A DNA stretch of 64,000 nucleotides from Paenibacillus athensensis (GTDB taxonomy: Bacteria; Bacillota; Bacilli; Paenibacillales; NBRC-103111). Positions 57,954 to 64,000 of the stretch are shown one piece after another (the first letter of the stretch is position 1; each line of letters opens with the position of its first letter). Below the pieces are notes generated by a model, which worked only from the letters and a program-made list of their open reading frames with translations, did no database searches and had not been told where the DNA came from. The position numbers and the translations under genes are program-made. The stretch is taken from the NCBI RefSeq assembly GCF_004514475.2, contig NZ_MYFO02000017.1, positions 1 through 64,000 of the forward strand, given 5' to 3'.

Positions 57954-58832
57954 TTAATCACATTCTTGCTGCAGCATACCGATCAGGCCGGCGAGCGGCT
58001 GCGACAGCCATTTGCCCGGATGCCGGACAAGCTGCAGCTCAATGTGCAGGTCGTCGGCGAGCGGTATGGCCGAGAGCGTGCCTTGCGTCAGCTCCTGCTG
58101 TACGGCGATGGCCGGAAGCAAGGCGATGCCAAGTCCGCTGCGCACGCACTGCTTGATCGCTTCCAGGCTGGCCAGTTCGAAGACGAGGCGGTAGGCGATG
58201 CGGCGCTCGCGGAGGAGCTTTTCGAACAAACTGCGATAGATGCAGCTCTGCTCGGTTACGATCAGCTCGCTGCCCTGCAGTTGCTCGAGCGTAGCTGGCG
58301 CGTCTATGCCGGCGAGGGGGTGTCCCGGGGCGGCGACGAGCACCAAAGGCTCCCGGCGCAGCGGAATGCAAACCAGTTGCGGGTCAGCGGGGCTTGCGTC
58401 CAGCGTCAAGCCGATGTCGCAGTCGCCGTCTTTGACGGCAGCGATCAGCGAAGCTTCGCTTTCGGTAAGCAGTTGAACGGACAAAGCCGGAAACTGCTGG
58501 CGAAGCTGCTGCAAGTAAGGCGGAATGTAATAGGCGGCCAACGAATCGATGGTGCCGACGGTTAAGGTACCGCTGACCTCCGAGGCGATCCGTTCCTTGG
58601 ATTGATCGTAGAGCTCCAACATATGCGAAGCGAGCGCAAGCAGCGTTTCGCCGGGCGGCGTCAGGCGCAGCTTGCGACCGAAGCGCTCGAACAGCGGTAC
58701 GCCGTATTCGCGCTCCAGCTTCTGGATTTGCGCGGTGACGCTCGATTGGGCGTAGCCGAGCTGCTCGGCGGCACGCGTGAAGCTGGAGCGGCGGGCGACT
58801 TCGCGAAAGGTGCGGAAGTAGACCAGGTCCAT
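57954..58832 (-). CDS. LysR-family transcriptional regulator
   Basis: The start at 58832 (MDLVYFRTF) follows AGGAGG with a 7-base gap on the minus strand and gives 292 residues; a start at 58853 would precede that site. N-terminal HTH (RRSSFTRAAEQLGYAQSSVTAQIQKLE), then a type 2 periplasmic-binding-like sensor domain (LTVGTIDSLAAYYIPPYL, DCDIGLTL, GLGIALLPAIA). It is divergent from the dapA-like gene across 343 bases, so it probably controls that gene; the effector is unknown. Confidence 0.87.
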   Translation of the reverse strand: MDLVYFRTFREVARRSSFTRAAEQLGYAQSSVTAQIQKLEREYGVPLFERFGRKLRLTPPGETLLALASHMLELYDQSKERIASEVSGTLTVGTIDSLAAYYIPPYLQQLRQQFPALSVQLLTESEASLIAAVKDGDCDIGLTLDASPADPQLVCIPLRREPLVLVAAPGHPLAGIDAPATLEQLQGSELIVTEQSCIYRSLFEKLLRERRIAYRLVFELASLEAIKQCVRSGLGIALLPAIAVQQELTQGTLSAIPLADDLHIELQLVRHPGKWLSQPLAGLIGMLQQECD

Positions 58833-58851
58833 AGGAGCGCCTCCTTTTATC

Positions 58852-58866
58852 ATCGATATTTTCGAT
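58852..58866. promoter_or_regulatory. Dyad near the LysR start, possible LysR box
   Basis: ATCGA-N5-TCGAT is a small perfect dyad between the regulator's likely -10 and its start codon. Autoregulatory LysR sites often lie here, but the position and half-site length are not decisive. Confidence 0.35.
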
Positions 58867-58983
58867 GCATATGATCATTTATTATAGATAACTCCGATGC
58901 AAAAATCCATGTTAAAGTAAGCTGTAACGTCCGGTGAAGCGCTGGCAGCGGAACCGTTCAGGACCGCCTTATCCAAATCTGCA

Positions 58984-59012
58984 CCGTGCTCGACTCCCGG
59001 AGCGCGGTGCGG
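58984..59012 (-). repeat. REP-like palindromic repeat, copy facing left
   Basis: CGACTCCCGGAGCGCGGTG (58991-59009) is the exact reverse complement of 60265-60283 downstream of the dapA-like gene; similarity continues for about 15 bases beyond. The element folds as CCGTGCTC/GAGCGCGG. Confidence 0.65.
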
Positions 59013-59087
59013 GACGTACGACGGCCGGTATGTCCGCCTGCGGAATCCGCTGTTAAACAGCTGCCGTTCGGACTTGCGGTCGGCATT

Positions 59088-59112
59088 GTGCTCCGGCAGT
59101 CGCGCGGTGCGG
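59088..59112 (+). repeat. REP-like palindromic repeat, copy facing right
   Basis: GTGCTCCGGCAGTCGCGCGG (59088-59107) and GTGCGG after it match the consensus of the copy at 60264-60292 with few differences. With the opposite copy 80 bases upstream it makes a facing pair. Confidence 0.55.
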
Positions 59113-59175
59113 AAAGATCGGGGTTAGGGCCGATTGCCGGACTTTTGCACCTACATGACAAGGAGGTTGGCTGGG

Positions 59176-60249
59176 ATGTTGACGATAGAGGAGCTAAGAG
59201 GGGTCTATGTGCCGATCGTAACGCCGTTTGACGCTGTATCGGAGGAGCTTGCTTTGAGTGACTTTAGGCGGCAGCTTGCTGCGCTGTTGGCAGCGGGCGT
59301 GGACGGACTGGTGATTAACGGCACGACAGGCGAGTCGCCGACAGTGAGCCAAGCCGAGGTGGCGCTGCTGCTGGCGGAGGCGCAGTCGGCTGTTGCTGCC
59401 GCGGCTGCGGCCCAACGCGCGGAGCGTTCGACGCAGACGGCACAGGCGGCACAGATGGCGCATGCGGCACAGACGGCACAGACGGCGCAGGCGGTACAGG
59501 CGGGGCAGGATGCGCAGGGTGCACAGGCGGTACAGGCGGAGCAGGGTGCGCAGATGGCACAGACGGCGCAGACGACGCAGCACACCGGCTCGGCCATACG
59601 ACCCGTGCCGATTGTGGTCGGCACAGGCACGAACGATACGGCGGAGACGGTGCGGCGCACCGCGCGGGCGGCCGAGCTGGGCGCGGATGCGGCGCTGGTG
59701 GTCACGCCGTATTACAATCGGCCGTCGCCGGCGGGCGTGGTCGCCCATTTTCGGCGGGTGGCCGAGGTCGGGCTGCCGGTGATCGTCTACGAGATCCCGC
59801 ACCGTACCGGACTGGCTTTGCCGGTGGATACGATCCGCGAGATTCTGGAGCTGGAGGGCGTTGTCGGCATCAAGGACAGTACGCCGGGCGTGCAGCTCGT
59901 CACGGAGCTGTCGCGGCTGGGCTCAAAGCCGGTGCTGTGCGGCGAGGACAGCCAGTGGTTCGCGGCGTTATGCTGCGGCGCAGCCGGCGGCATGCTCGCA
60001 TCCGCGAATGTGCGCACCGCGCAGTTTACCGGTCTGTTCCGCAGCTTTGCGGCGGGACAGACCGCCGAGGCGAAGCGGGCCTTTGATGAGCTGCTGCCGC
60101 TCATCCGCCTGCTCTTCGCCGAGCCGAACCCCGGGCCGCTGAAATGGCTGCTGGCCCGTGAGGGCGTCATCGGCAGCGACGCGATGCGGCTGCCGATGAC
60201 GGGCATCAGCGCGCGGCTGCAAGCCGAGCTGGCGGCGCAGCGGGTCTGA
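59176..60249 (+). CDS. dapA: 4-hydroxy-tetrahydrodipicolinate synthase-like protein (DapA family) with internal QxA repeat
   Basis: The ATG at 59176 follows AAGGAGG and gives 357 residues, about 60 more than usual. The (beta/alpha)8 family residues are present: GTTGES near the N-terminus, Tyr in VTPYYNRPS, Arg in IPHRTG and the Schiff-base Lys in GIKDST. Between VALLLAEAQSAV and VPIVVGTGTND, residues 87-134 are a pure Gln-x-Ala tripeptide repeat (16 units). The fold could tolerate this as a surface loop. DHDPS is the likely activity, feeding DapB and DapL, but DapA relatives act on other keto acids and a LysR partner suggests a possible catabolic role. Confidence 0.8.
   Translation: MLTIEELRGVYVPIVTPFDAVSEELALSDFRRQLAALLAAGVDGLVINGTTGESPTVSQAEVALLLAEAQSAVAAAAAAQRAERSTQTAQAAQMAHAAQTAQTAQAVQAGQDAQGAQAVQAEQGAQMAQTAQTTQHTGSAIRPVPIVVGTGTNDTAETVRRTARAAELGADAALVVTPYYNRPSPAGVVAHFRRVAEVGLPVIVYEIPHRTGLALPVDTIREILELEGVVGIKDSTPGVQLVTELSRLGSKPVLCGEDSQWFAALCCGAAGGMLASANVRTAQFTGLFRSFAAGQTAEAKRAFDELLPLIRLLFAEPNPGPLKWLLAREGVIGSDAMRLPMTGISARLQAELAAQRV
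59434..59580 (+). repeat. 9-bp in-frame minisatellite inside the dapA-like gene
   Basis: Sixteen consecutive 9-base units of the CAGACGGCA / CAGGCGGTA kind, each encoding Gln-x-Ala (one has His). A five-base-variant block (…GTACAGGCG…) occurs twice, hinting at higher-order duplication. The flanking sequence is normal DapA. Confidence 0.9.
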
Positions 60250-60263
60250 CAGCCGTACGGCCG

Positions 60264-60292
60264 GCACCGCGCTCCGGGAGTCGCGCGCGGTG
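60264..60292 (+). repeat. REP-like palindromic repeat downstream of the dapA-like gene
   Basis: CACCGCGC and GCGCGGTG arms enclose TCCGGGAGTCGC. It is the inverted match of 58984-59012 across the dapA-like gene. Confidence 0.65.
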
Positions 60293-60522
60293 CGGATGTG
60301 AGCGGCTATCCCGCGCGACGTCCGGCGCATGAGACCGACGCCCGCCGGAGCTGCCGACGCCTTCGGGCAGGCAGGATAGCACCGCGGCTCAGCGGCATAT
60401 GCAGCGCGGTGCAAGCGGCTGCTGCCGTGGCGCAGATCGGCCGCGCAAGGCCGGCGCTACGCGTCGAAAATCACGGATGCGCCCAATCGGGTGCGCTACC
60501 GGCCATTTTGCGACGCAGCGCG

Positions 60523-60608
60523 AAAAAACACCTTCATGCAAGAGCGGCTCCCGTTCGCCCAACGGCGTGAACGGGGGCCGGATTTGCTCATGAAGGTGTT
60601 TGTTTTTG
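60523..60608. terminator. Bidirectional terminator between convergent genes
   Basis: AAACACCTTCATG (60526-60538) and CATGAAGGTGTTT (60589-60601) are perfect arms with strong inner pairing (CCCGTTC/GAACGGG). T runs follow on both strands (TGTTTTTG on plus; TTTTTT on minus), so it serves both the dapA-like gene and the dipeptidase. Confidence 0.85.
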
Positions 60609-60621
60609 CGTTCCGGCTTGT

Positions 60622-61995
60622 CTAGCCTTCGGCCAGCTTCAGCCAATAGCGGCTGATCGTCGACAAGCCCTTGTCCCAGTTGCGCAGATGAAAATGCTCG
60701 TTCGGCGCGTGCAGGTTCTCGCCCGGCAGCCCGAAGCCGAGCATCACAACCGGCGCATCCAGCACCCGCCCCAGCACCTCGACGATCGGGATCGAGCCGC
60801 CGCTGCGCAAATAGACCGGCTCGACGCCATATTCCTCGGCGTAAGCCGCCGCCGCAGCCACCATCGTCGGATGGTCGATCGGCGTCAGGAACGGGTTCCC
60901 CGTCAGCAGCCGCTTCAGCTCGACGCGCACCGCGGCCGGGGCGTGCCGCTGCACGTGCGCCTCCAGCGCGTCCATGACGCGCTCCGGCACCTGCGCGGCG
61001 ACGAGCCGGCAGGCGATTTTGGCCGACGCCTGACGCGGGATGATCGGCTTGATGCCCTCGCCCTGGAAGCCGCCGCTCAGCGACGTAATCTCCAGCGTCG
61101 GGCGCGCCGTCGTCCGCTCCAAATAGCTGTAACCGGCTTCGCCGAACAGCGCGTCCAGCCCCAGCTCGTCGAGCAAGCGGCTTTCCTCCGGCTCGATCTG
61201 GCGGAACGCTGTGCGCTCGCGCTCCGACAGCTCCAGCACGCCGTCATAAAATCCGTCGACGGCGACACGGCCGCTCTCGTCGTGGAACGTGGCGAGCAGC
61301 TGCGTGAGCGCATGCAGCGGGTTCGGCACGCCGCCGCCGTACAGCCCCGAGTGCAGGTCGCTGCTTGCACCCTCGACGACCAGCTCGACGCCGGCCAGTC
61401 CGCGCAGTCCGTACATCAGCGCCGGCTGATCCGGTCCGTGCAGCGATGTGTCGGACAGCGTCACGATGTCGGCGGCCAGCAGCTCGCGGTGCTGCTCCAC
61501 AAACGCTGGCAGATGGCGGCTGGCGATTTCCTCTTCGCCTTCGATGCAGAACTTGACATTGACCGGCAGGCTGCCCGTTGTGCGCAGGAACGCCTCGACT
61601 GCCTTGACGTGCAGCAGCAGCTGGCCCTTGTCGTCGGTGCTGCCGCGGGCGTAAAGCTTGCCGTCGCGAATGTCCGGCTCGAACGGCGGCGTGGTCCACA
61701 GCTCCAGCGGCTCGGCCGGCTGCACGTCGTAGTGTCCGTAGATCAGCACCGTAGGCCGACCCTCGGCGTGTTGCCAATCAGCGTATACGACCGGGTGGCC
61801 GCCCTCCGTCGGCATCACCGCTACATGCTCCAGCCCGGCTTCGCGCAGCGCCGCGGCCAGCCACTCCGCGCAGCGCGTCATGTCGCCCGTGTGCTCGCTC
61901 AAGGCGCTGACGCTCGGAAAACGCAGAAATTGCTTCAACTCCTCCAGATGGCGCTGCCGATGCTGCTGAAAATACGCGTTTACTGTTTCAATCAT
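60622..61995 (-). CDS. M20-family dipeptidase
   Basis: The start at 61995 follows AAAGGAG on the minus strand and gives 457 residues; the frame is open further but without a site. Metal-binding peptidase motifs: His in YGHYDVQP, Asp in ARGSTDDKGQ, Glu pair in EGEEEIAS, Asp in SDTSLHGPD and the late His in APNEHFHL. A lid/dimerisation domain is inserted around 210-370. The family (carnosinase-like, 'dipeptidase' in Firmicutes) cleaves short peptides in the cytoplasm. It is monocistronic and convergent with the dapA-like gene. Confidence 0.88.
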   Translation of the reverse strand: MIETVNAYFQQHRQRHLEELKQFLRFPSVSALSEHTGDMTRCAEWLAAALREAGLEHVAVMPTEGGHPVVYADWQHAEGRPTVLIYGHYDVQPAEPLELWTTPPFEPDIRDGKLYARGSTDDKGQLLLHVKAVEAFLRTTGSLPVNVKFCIEGEEEIASRHLPAFVEQHRELLAADIVTLSDTSLHGPDQPALMYGLRGLAGVELVVEGASSDLHSGLYGGGVPNPLHALTQLLATFHDESGRVAVDGFYDGVLELSERERTAFRQIEPEESRLLDELGLDALFGEAGYSYLERTTARPTLEITSLSGGFQGEGIKPIIPRQASAKIACRLVAAQVPERVMDALEAHVQRHAPAAVRVELKRLLTGNPFLTPIDHPTMVAAAAAYAEEYGVEPVYLRSGGSIPIVEVLGRVLDAPVVMLGFGLPGENLHAPNEHFHLRNWDKGLSTISRYWLKLAEG

Positions 61996-62272
61996 CCGTT
62001 CAGGCTCCTTTATGCAAAATGTTCCATCCAGACAGGTTCCCCGTCCGGGGCGCAAAATCCTGCCTGCTTCCCCGCTGGAAAGGAATGTTCGTTGTAGAAA
62101 CCGCCAATTCATAGTATATTTTAGTAGGATTATACAATTTTCAGAGAGCGTTTCGAGTATGGACAAATTCGCACATTTTTATACGCAACCTTGGAACCTT
62201 TTGTATGATGAATACGTCTATTAGTTCGTGAAAGCTCGCATGAGCGAGGTACATACCAAGGGAGGTTAACGA

Positions 62273-63100
62273 ATGGCAGGCTGGTTTCGCCGTAAACAAC
62301 AAGTCCTGGCGGAGCGCGAATCGGCTGGCGCTGACGGCTTTGCAGCAACGGAACACATCGGTCCGGAAGCTCCCCGTCCGCAGTCGTTCCCAGAAACGGA
62401 AGCGCTTGCTGAAGCGGGGACGCCGGCAGCGCCGGTGCTGACCGTAAGCGGCGTAGCGCGCTCCTTCCACGTCGGCGGACAACGTCTCGATGTGCTCAAG
62501 GGCATCGATATGGAGCTGCGGCCGCGACAGCTCGTCATGCTCAAGGGCCGATCGGGCTCGGGCAAAACGACGCTGCTCAACCTGATCGGCGGACTCGATC
62601 AGCCGAACGAAGGGGAGATTTATTTTCAGGGACACGCGTTTCATCGCAGCAGCGACGACGAGCGGACGCAGGTGCGGCGGCAGCAGATCGGCTTTATTTT
62701 CCAGTCGTTTGCGTTGATGCCGCTGCTGTCGGCTTGGGAGAACGTCGAGCTGGCGCTGCGCATGGCCGGGACGCCCCGCTCGGAGTGGAAGGCGAGAGTC
62801 ACGCATTGTCTGGAGCTGGTCGGGCTCGGCAAGCGGATGTTTCACCGTCCGTTCGAGCTGTCCGGGGGCGAGCAGCAGCGCGTGGCGATTGCCAAAGCGA
62901 TTGCTCATCGCCCGGCGCTGCTGCTGGCCGACGAGCCGACCGCCGAGCTGGATTCGCAGATGGGCGCGCAAATTATGTCCGTGTTTCGCAGCATTATCGC
63001 CTCCGAGCAAGTCACGATATGTATGACGACACATGATCCTACGATTTTGGAGGTTGCTGACCATGTCTATGAGATGGTGGACGGTAGATTCGTATCCTAA
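62273..63100 (+). CDS. ABC transporter ATP-binding protein, MacB/LolD type
   Basis: This encodes 275 residues; GGGAGG lies ahead of the ATG. After an unusual N-terminal stretch of about 55 residues (AEREYS-like polar sequence), the ATPase domain has Walker A GRSGSGKTTLLN, Q-loop IGFIFQSFALMPLLS, signature ELSGGEQQRVAIA and Walker B LLLADEPTAELD. The next gene, a MacA-like lipoprotein, overlaps by 38 bases; a permease gene is expected after it. Function: export of peptides or drugs, or envelope stress. The 277 bases before it contain no promoter I trust. Confidence 0.88.
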   Translation: MAGWFRRKQQVLAERESAGADGFAATEHIGPEAPRPQSFPETEALAEAGTPAAPVLTVSGVARSFHVGGQRLDVLKGIDMELRPRQLVMLKGRSGSGKTTLLNLIGGLDQPNEGEIYFQGHAFHRSSDDERTQVRRQQIGFIFQSFALMPLLSAWENVELALRMAGTPRSEWKARVTHCLELVGLGKRMFHRPFELSGGEQQRVAIAKAIAHRPALLLADEPTAELDSQMGAQIMSVFRSIIASEQVTICMTTHDPTILEVADHVYEMVDGRFVS

Positions 63101-64000
63101 ACGGGCGGTGAAAATTGCCGCCGCAACGGCGCTTGGCGCAGCGCTTTTGCTGGCTTCGGGCTGCTCGCTGCTGCCCAAGGAGCAGGAGGAAGAGGCGCTG
63201 CCGACAATCAATCCGCCGAAGCTGTCCAAGAAGCCGGAATATGAAGTGAAGACGAGCACGCTGGAGACGAAGGTGCGCGGAACGGGCCGGCTGATGGCGC
63301 TCAAGGAGGAAAAACTGTTTTTTTCCGAAGATATGAACGGTAAAAGAATCAGCGCCTTGCTCGTCGCAAGCGGCGACACGGTCGCTGCCGGCCAGCCGAT
63401 CGCCCAGCTCGACGTCTCCGATCTGGAAAGCCAGCTCAAGCAGAAGCGGCTGCAGACGCGCAAGGACGAGCTGACCATGATCGAGACGCTGCGCAAAAGC
63501 GACGAGATGACACCGGAGCAAATCGAGCAGGCCAAAATCGACTTCGAGCTTAAACGCGAAGAGCTGAGCAAGCTCGAATCGCAGGTGAGCAAGGCGCAGC
63601 TGGTCGCGCCGTTCGCCGGGACGATTGTCAGCGTGACGGCGAAGAAGGGCGATCTGGCCAAGGCTGAAGAATCGGTGGTGACGCTGGCCGATTTGAGCGC
63701 GCTGACGATTGCAGCGAGCATCAGCGCCGACGACGCCAAGAAGGTGGCCGTCGGTATGGAAGCGATTGTCGATATCAACGCGGCCGGCCAGCATAAGGGG
63801 AAGGTGAAGCTGCTGCCGAATCCGACGAGCGGGCAAAATGGCGGCGACGGTATGGGTGGCAACGGTCAGGATTCCATCGACAACTATTTGATCGTCGAGC
63901 TGGACCAGATGCCGGAGGGGCTCAATCGCGGAACGCCGCTCAGCGTGTCGGTCATCACCCAGCGCAAGGAGAACGCCGTGACGATTCCGCTGGCTGCGCT
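63063..64000 (+). CDS. MacA-like membrane fusion lipoprotein, cut by window end
   Basis: Starts at ATG 63063 within the end of the ATPase gene, with GGAGG (63049-63053) nine bases ahead; the frame is open to the last base, at least 312 residues. Residues 15-34 are a lipoprotein signal with lipobox LASGC. Then come a split barrel-sandwich (VRGTGRLMALKEEKLFF; GDTVAAGQPIAQLDVSDLESQ), a coiled coil with charged heptads, AQLVAPFAGTIVSVTAKKGD and a beta-barrel domain. Such adaptor proteins work with MacB-type permeases; in Gram-positives they are anchored outside the cell. The permease is probably beyond the window. Confidence 0.85.
   Translation, partial: MSMRWWTVDSYPKRAVKIAAATALGAALLLASGCSLLPKEQEEEALPTINPPKLSKKPEYEVKTSTLETKVRGTGRLMALKEEKLFFSEDMNGKRISALLVASGDTVAAGQPIAQLDVSDLESQLKQKRLQTRKDELTMIETLRKSDEMTPEQIEQAKIDFELKREELSKLESQVSKAQLVAPFAGTIVSVTAKKGDLAKAEESVVTLADLSALTIAASISADDAKKVAVGMEAIVDINAAGQHKGKVKLLPNPTSGQNGGDGMGGNGQDSIDNYLIVELDQMPEGLNRGTPLSVSVITQRKENAVTIPLAA

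Larger units (their letters stand above)
58833..59175. other. Divergent intergenic region lysR / dapA-like
   Basis: This holds a dyad ATCGA/TCGAT (58852-58866) near the lysR start, a TATAAT on the minus strand (58886-58881), and two facing copies of a REP-like hairpin (58984-59012 and 59088-59112). No gene is seen. Confidence 0.55.
60250..60621. other. GC-rich intergenic gap after the dapA-like gene
   Basis: No supported gene. It contains a REP-like copy (60264-60292) and a long bidirectional terminator (60523-60608). The GC-rich centre has open frames in several phases but none with a start site. Confidence 0.5.

Noticed and set aside
58928-59145. Possible third copy of the large palindromic element (GTCCGGTGAA ... 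GCCGGACTTTT)
   Set aside because: Only the outermost 9-10 bases resemble the arms, and the core is missing; not reported as a copy.
59400-59600. CRISPR-like array in the dapA-like gene
   Set aside because: The repeats are 9 bases, directly adjacent and in frame, with no spacers; it is a coding minisatellite.
62101-62272. Promoters for the dipeptidase and the MacB-like gene
   Set aside because: Several TATA-like words (TATACT, TATAAT on minus) exist but none has an acceptable -35 at the right distance.

Overview
The window is a chromosomal segment of an endospore-forming, Gram-positive bacterium, most likely a Paenibacillaceae (Paenibacillus-like) genome. Grounds: rather GC-rich DNA with strong AGGAGG-type ribosome binding sites, a Bacillus-order division and cell-wall (dcw) cluster, spoIIGA-sigE-sigG, spoVD and spoVE, a T-box before ileS, a PyrR-controlled pyr operon, and dapL (LL-diaminopimelate aminotransferase). 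The assignment to family is inference from gene content.

Layout. 1-1.4 kb: end of a polymorphic toxin gene with a swapped AT-rich nuclease tip, followed by a pentapeptide-repeat protein that is probably its immunity protein. 1.9-5.2 kb: a MarR regulator, a drug-type MFS exporter with a candidate operator over its promoter, and a DUF4349 lipoprotein. 5.2-25.8 kb: the dcw cluster mraZ-rsmH-ftsL-pbpB-spoVD-murE-murF-mraY-murD-spoVE-murG-murB-murA-divIB-ftsA-ftsZ. 26-28.7 kb: spoIIGA-sigE-sigG. 29.1-33.5 kb: ylmC, pgeF, ylmE, sepF, ylmG, ylmH, divIVA. 33.6-39.1 kb: T-box, ileS, a DksA-type zinc-finger gene, lspA, rluD. 39-46.4 kb: dapL, a glycosyltransferase, and a heterodimeric ABC exporter with a divergent MarR regulator. 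46.4-55.5 kb: pyrR-pyrB-pyrC-carA-carB-pyrF-pyrE, without pyrP, pyrK or pyrD. 55.5-64 kb: accessory genes: a YjfB-like peptide, a copper-amine-oxidase-N domain secreted protein, LysR plus a dapA-like gene, an M20 dipeptidase, and the first two genes of a MacAB-type export system cut by the window end.

The genes make a coherent growth-and-sporulation block. DapA-like and DapL activities feed diaminopimelate to MurE (which has the DNPR motif). MurF, MraY and MurG complete lipid II. PbpB and SpoVD with the SEDS protein SpoVE polymerise and cross-link it. FtsA, FtsZ, SepF, FtsL, DivIB and DivIVA position the machine. SpoIIGA processes pro-sigma-E, and sigma-G follows.

The conserved core is ordinary. 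The less expected items are: a dispersed palindromic repeat with one copy inside the pyr operon and a second copy carrying a 74-bp insert; a second, REP-like repeat family around the dapA-like gene; a 16-unit, 9-bp in-frame minisatellite inside the dapA-like coding region; a roughly 100-residue low-complexity expansion in PgeF; four 10-bp-phased AAAG/AAAGTGG boxes before mraZ; and the toxin/immunity module at the left edge. I saw no CRISPR array, tRNA, rRNA or intact insertion sequence. All promoter and operator calls are by eye.
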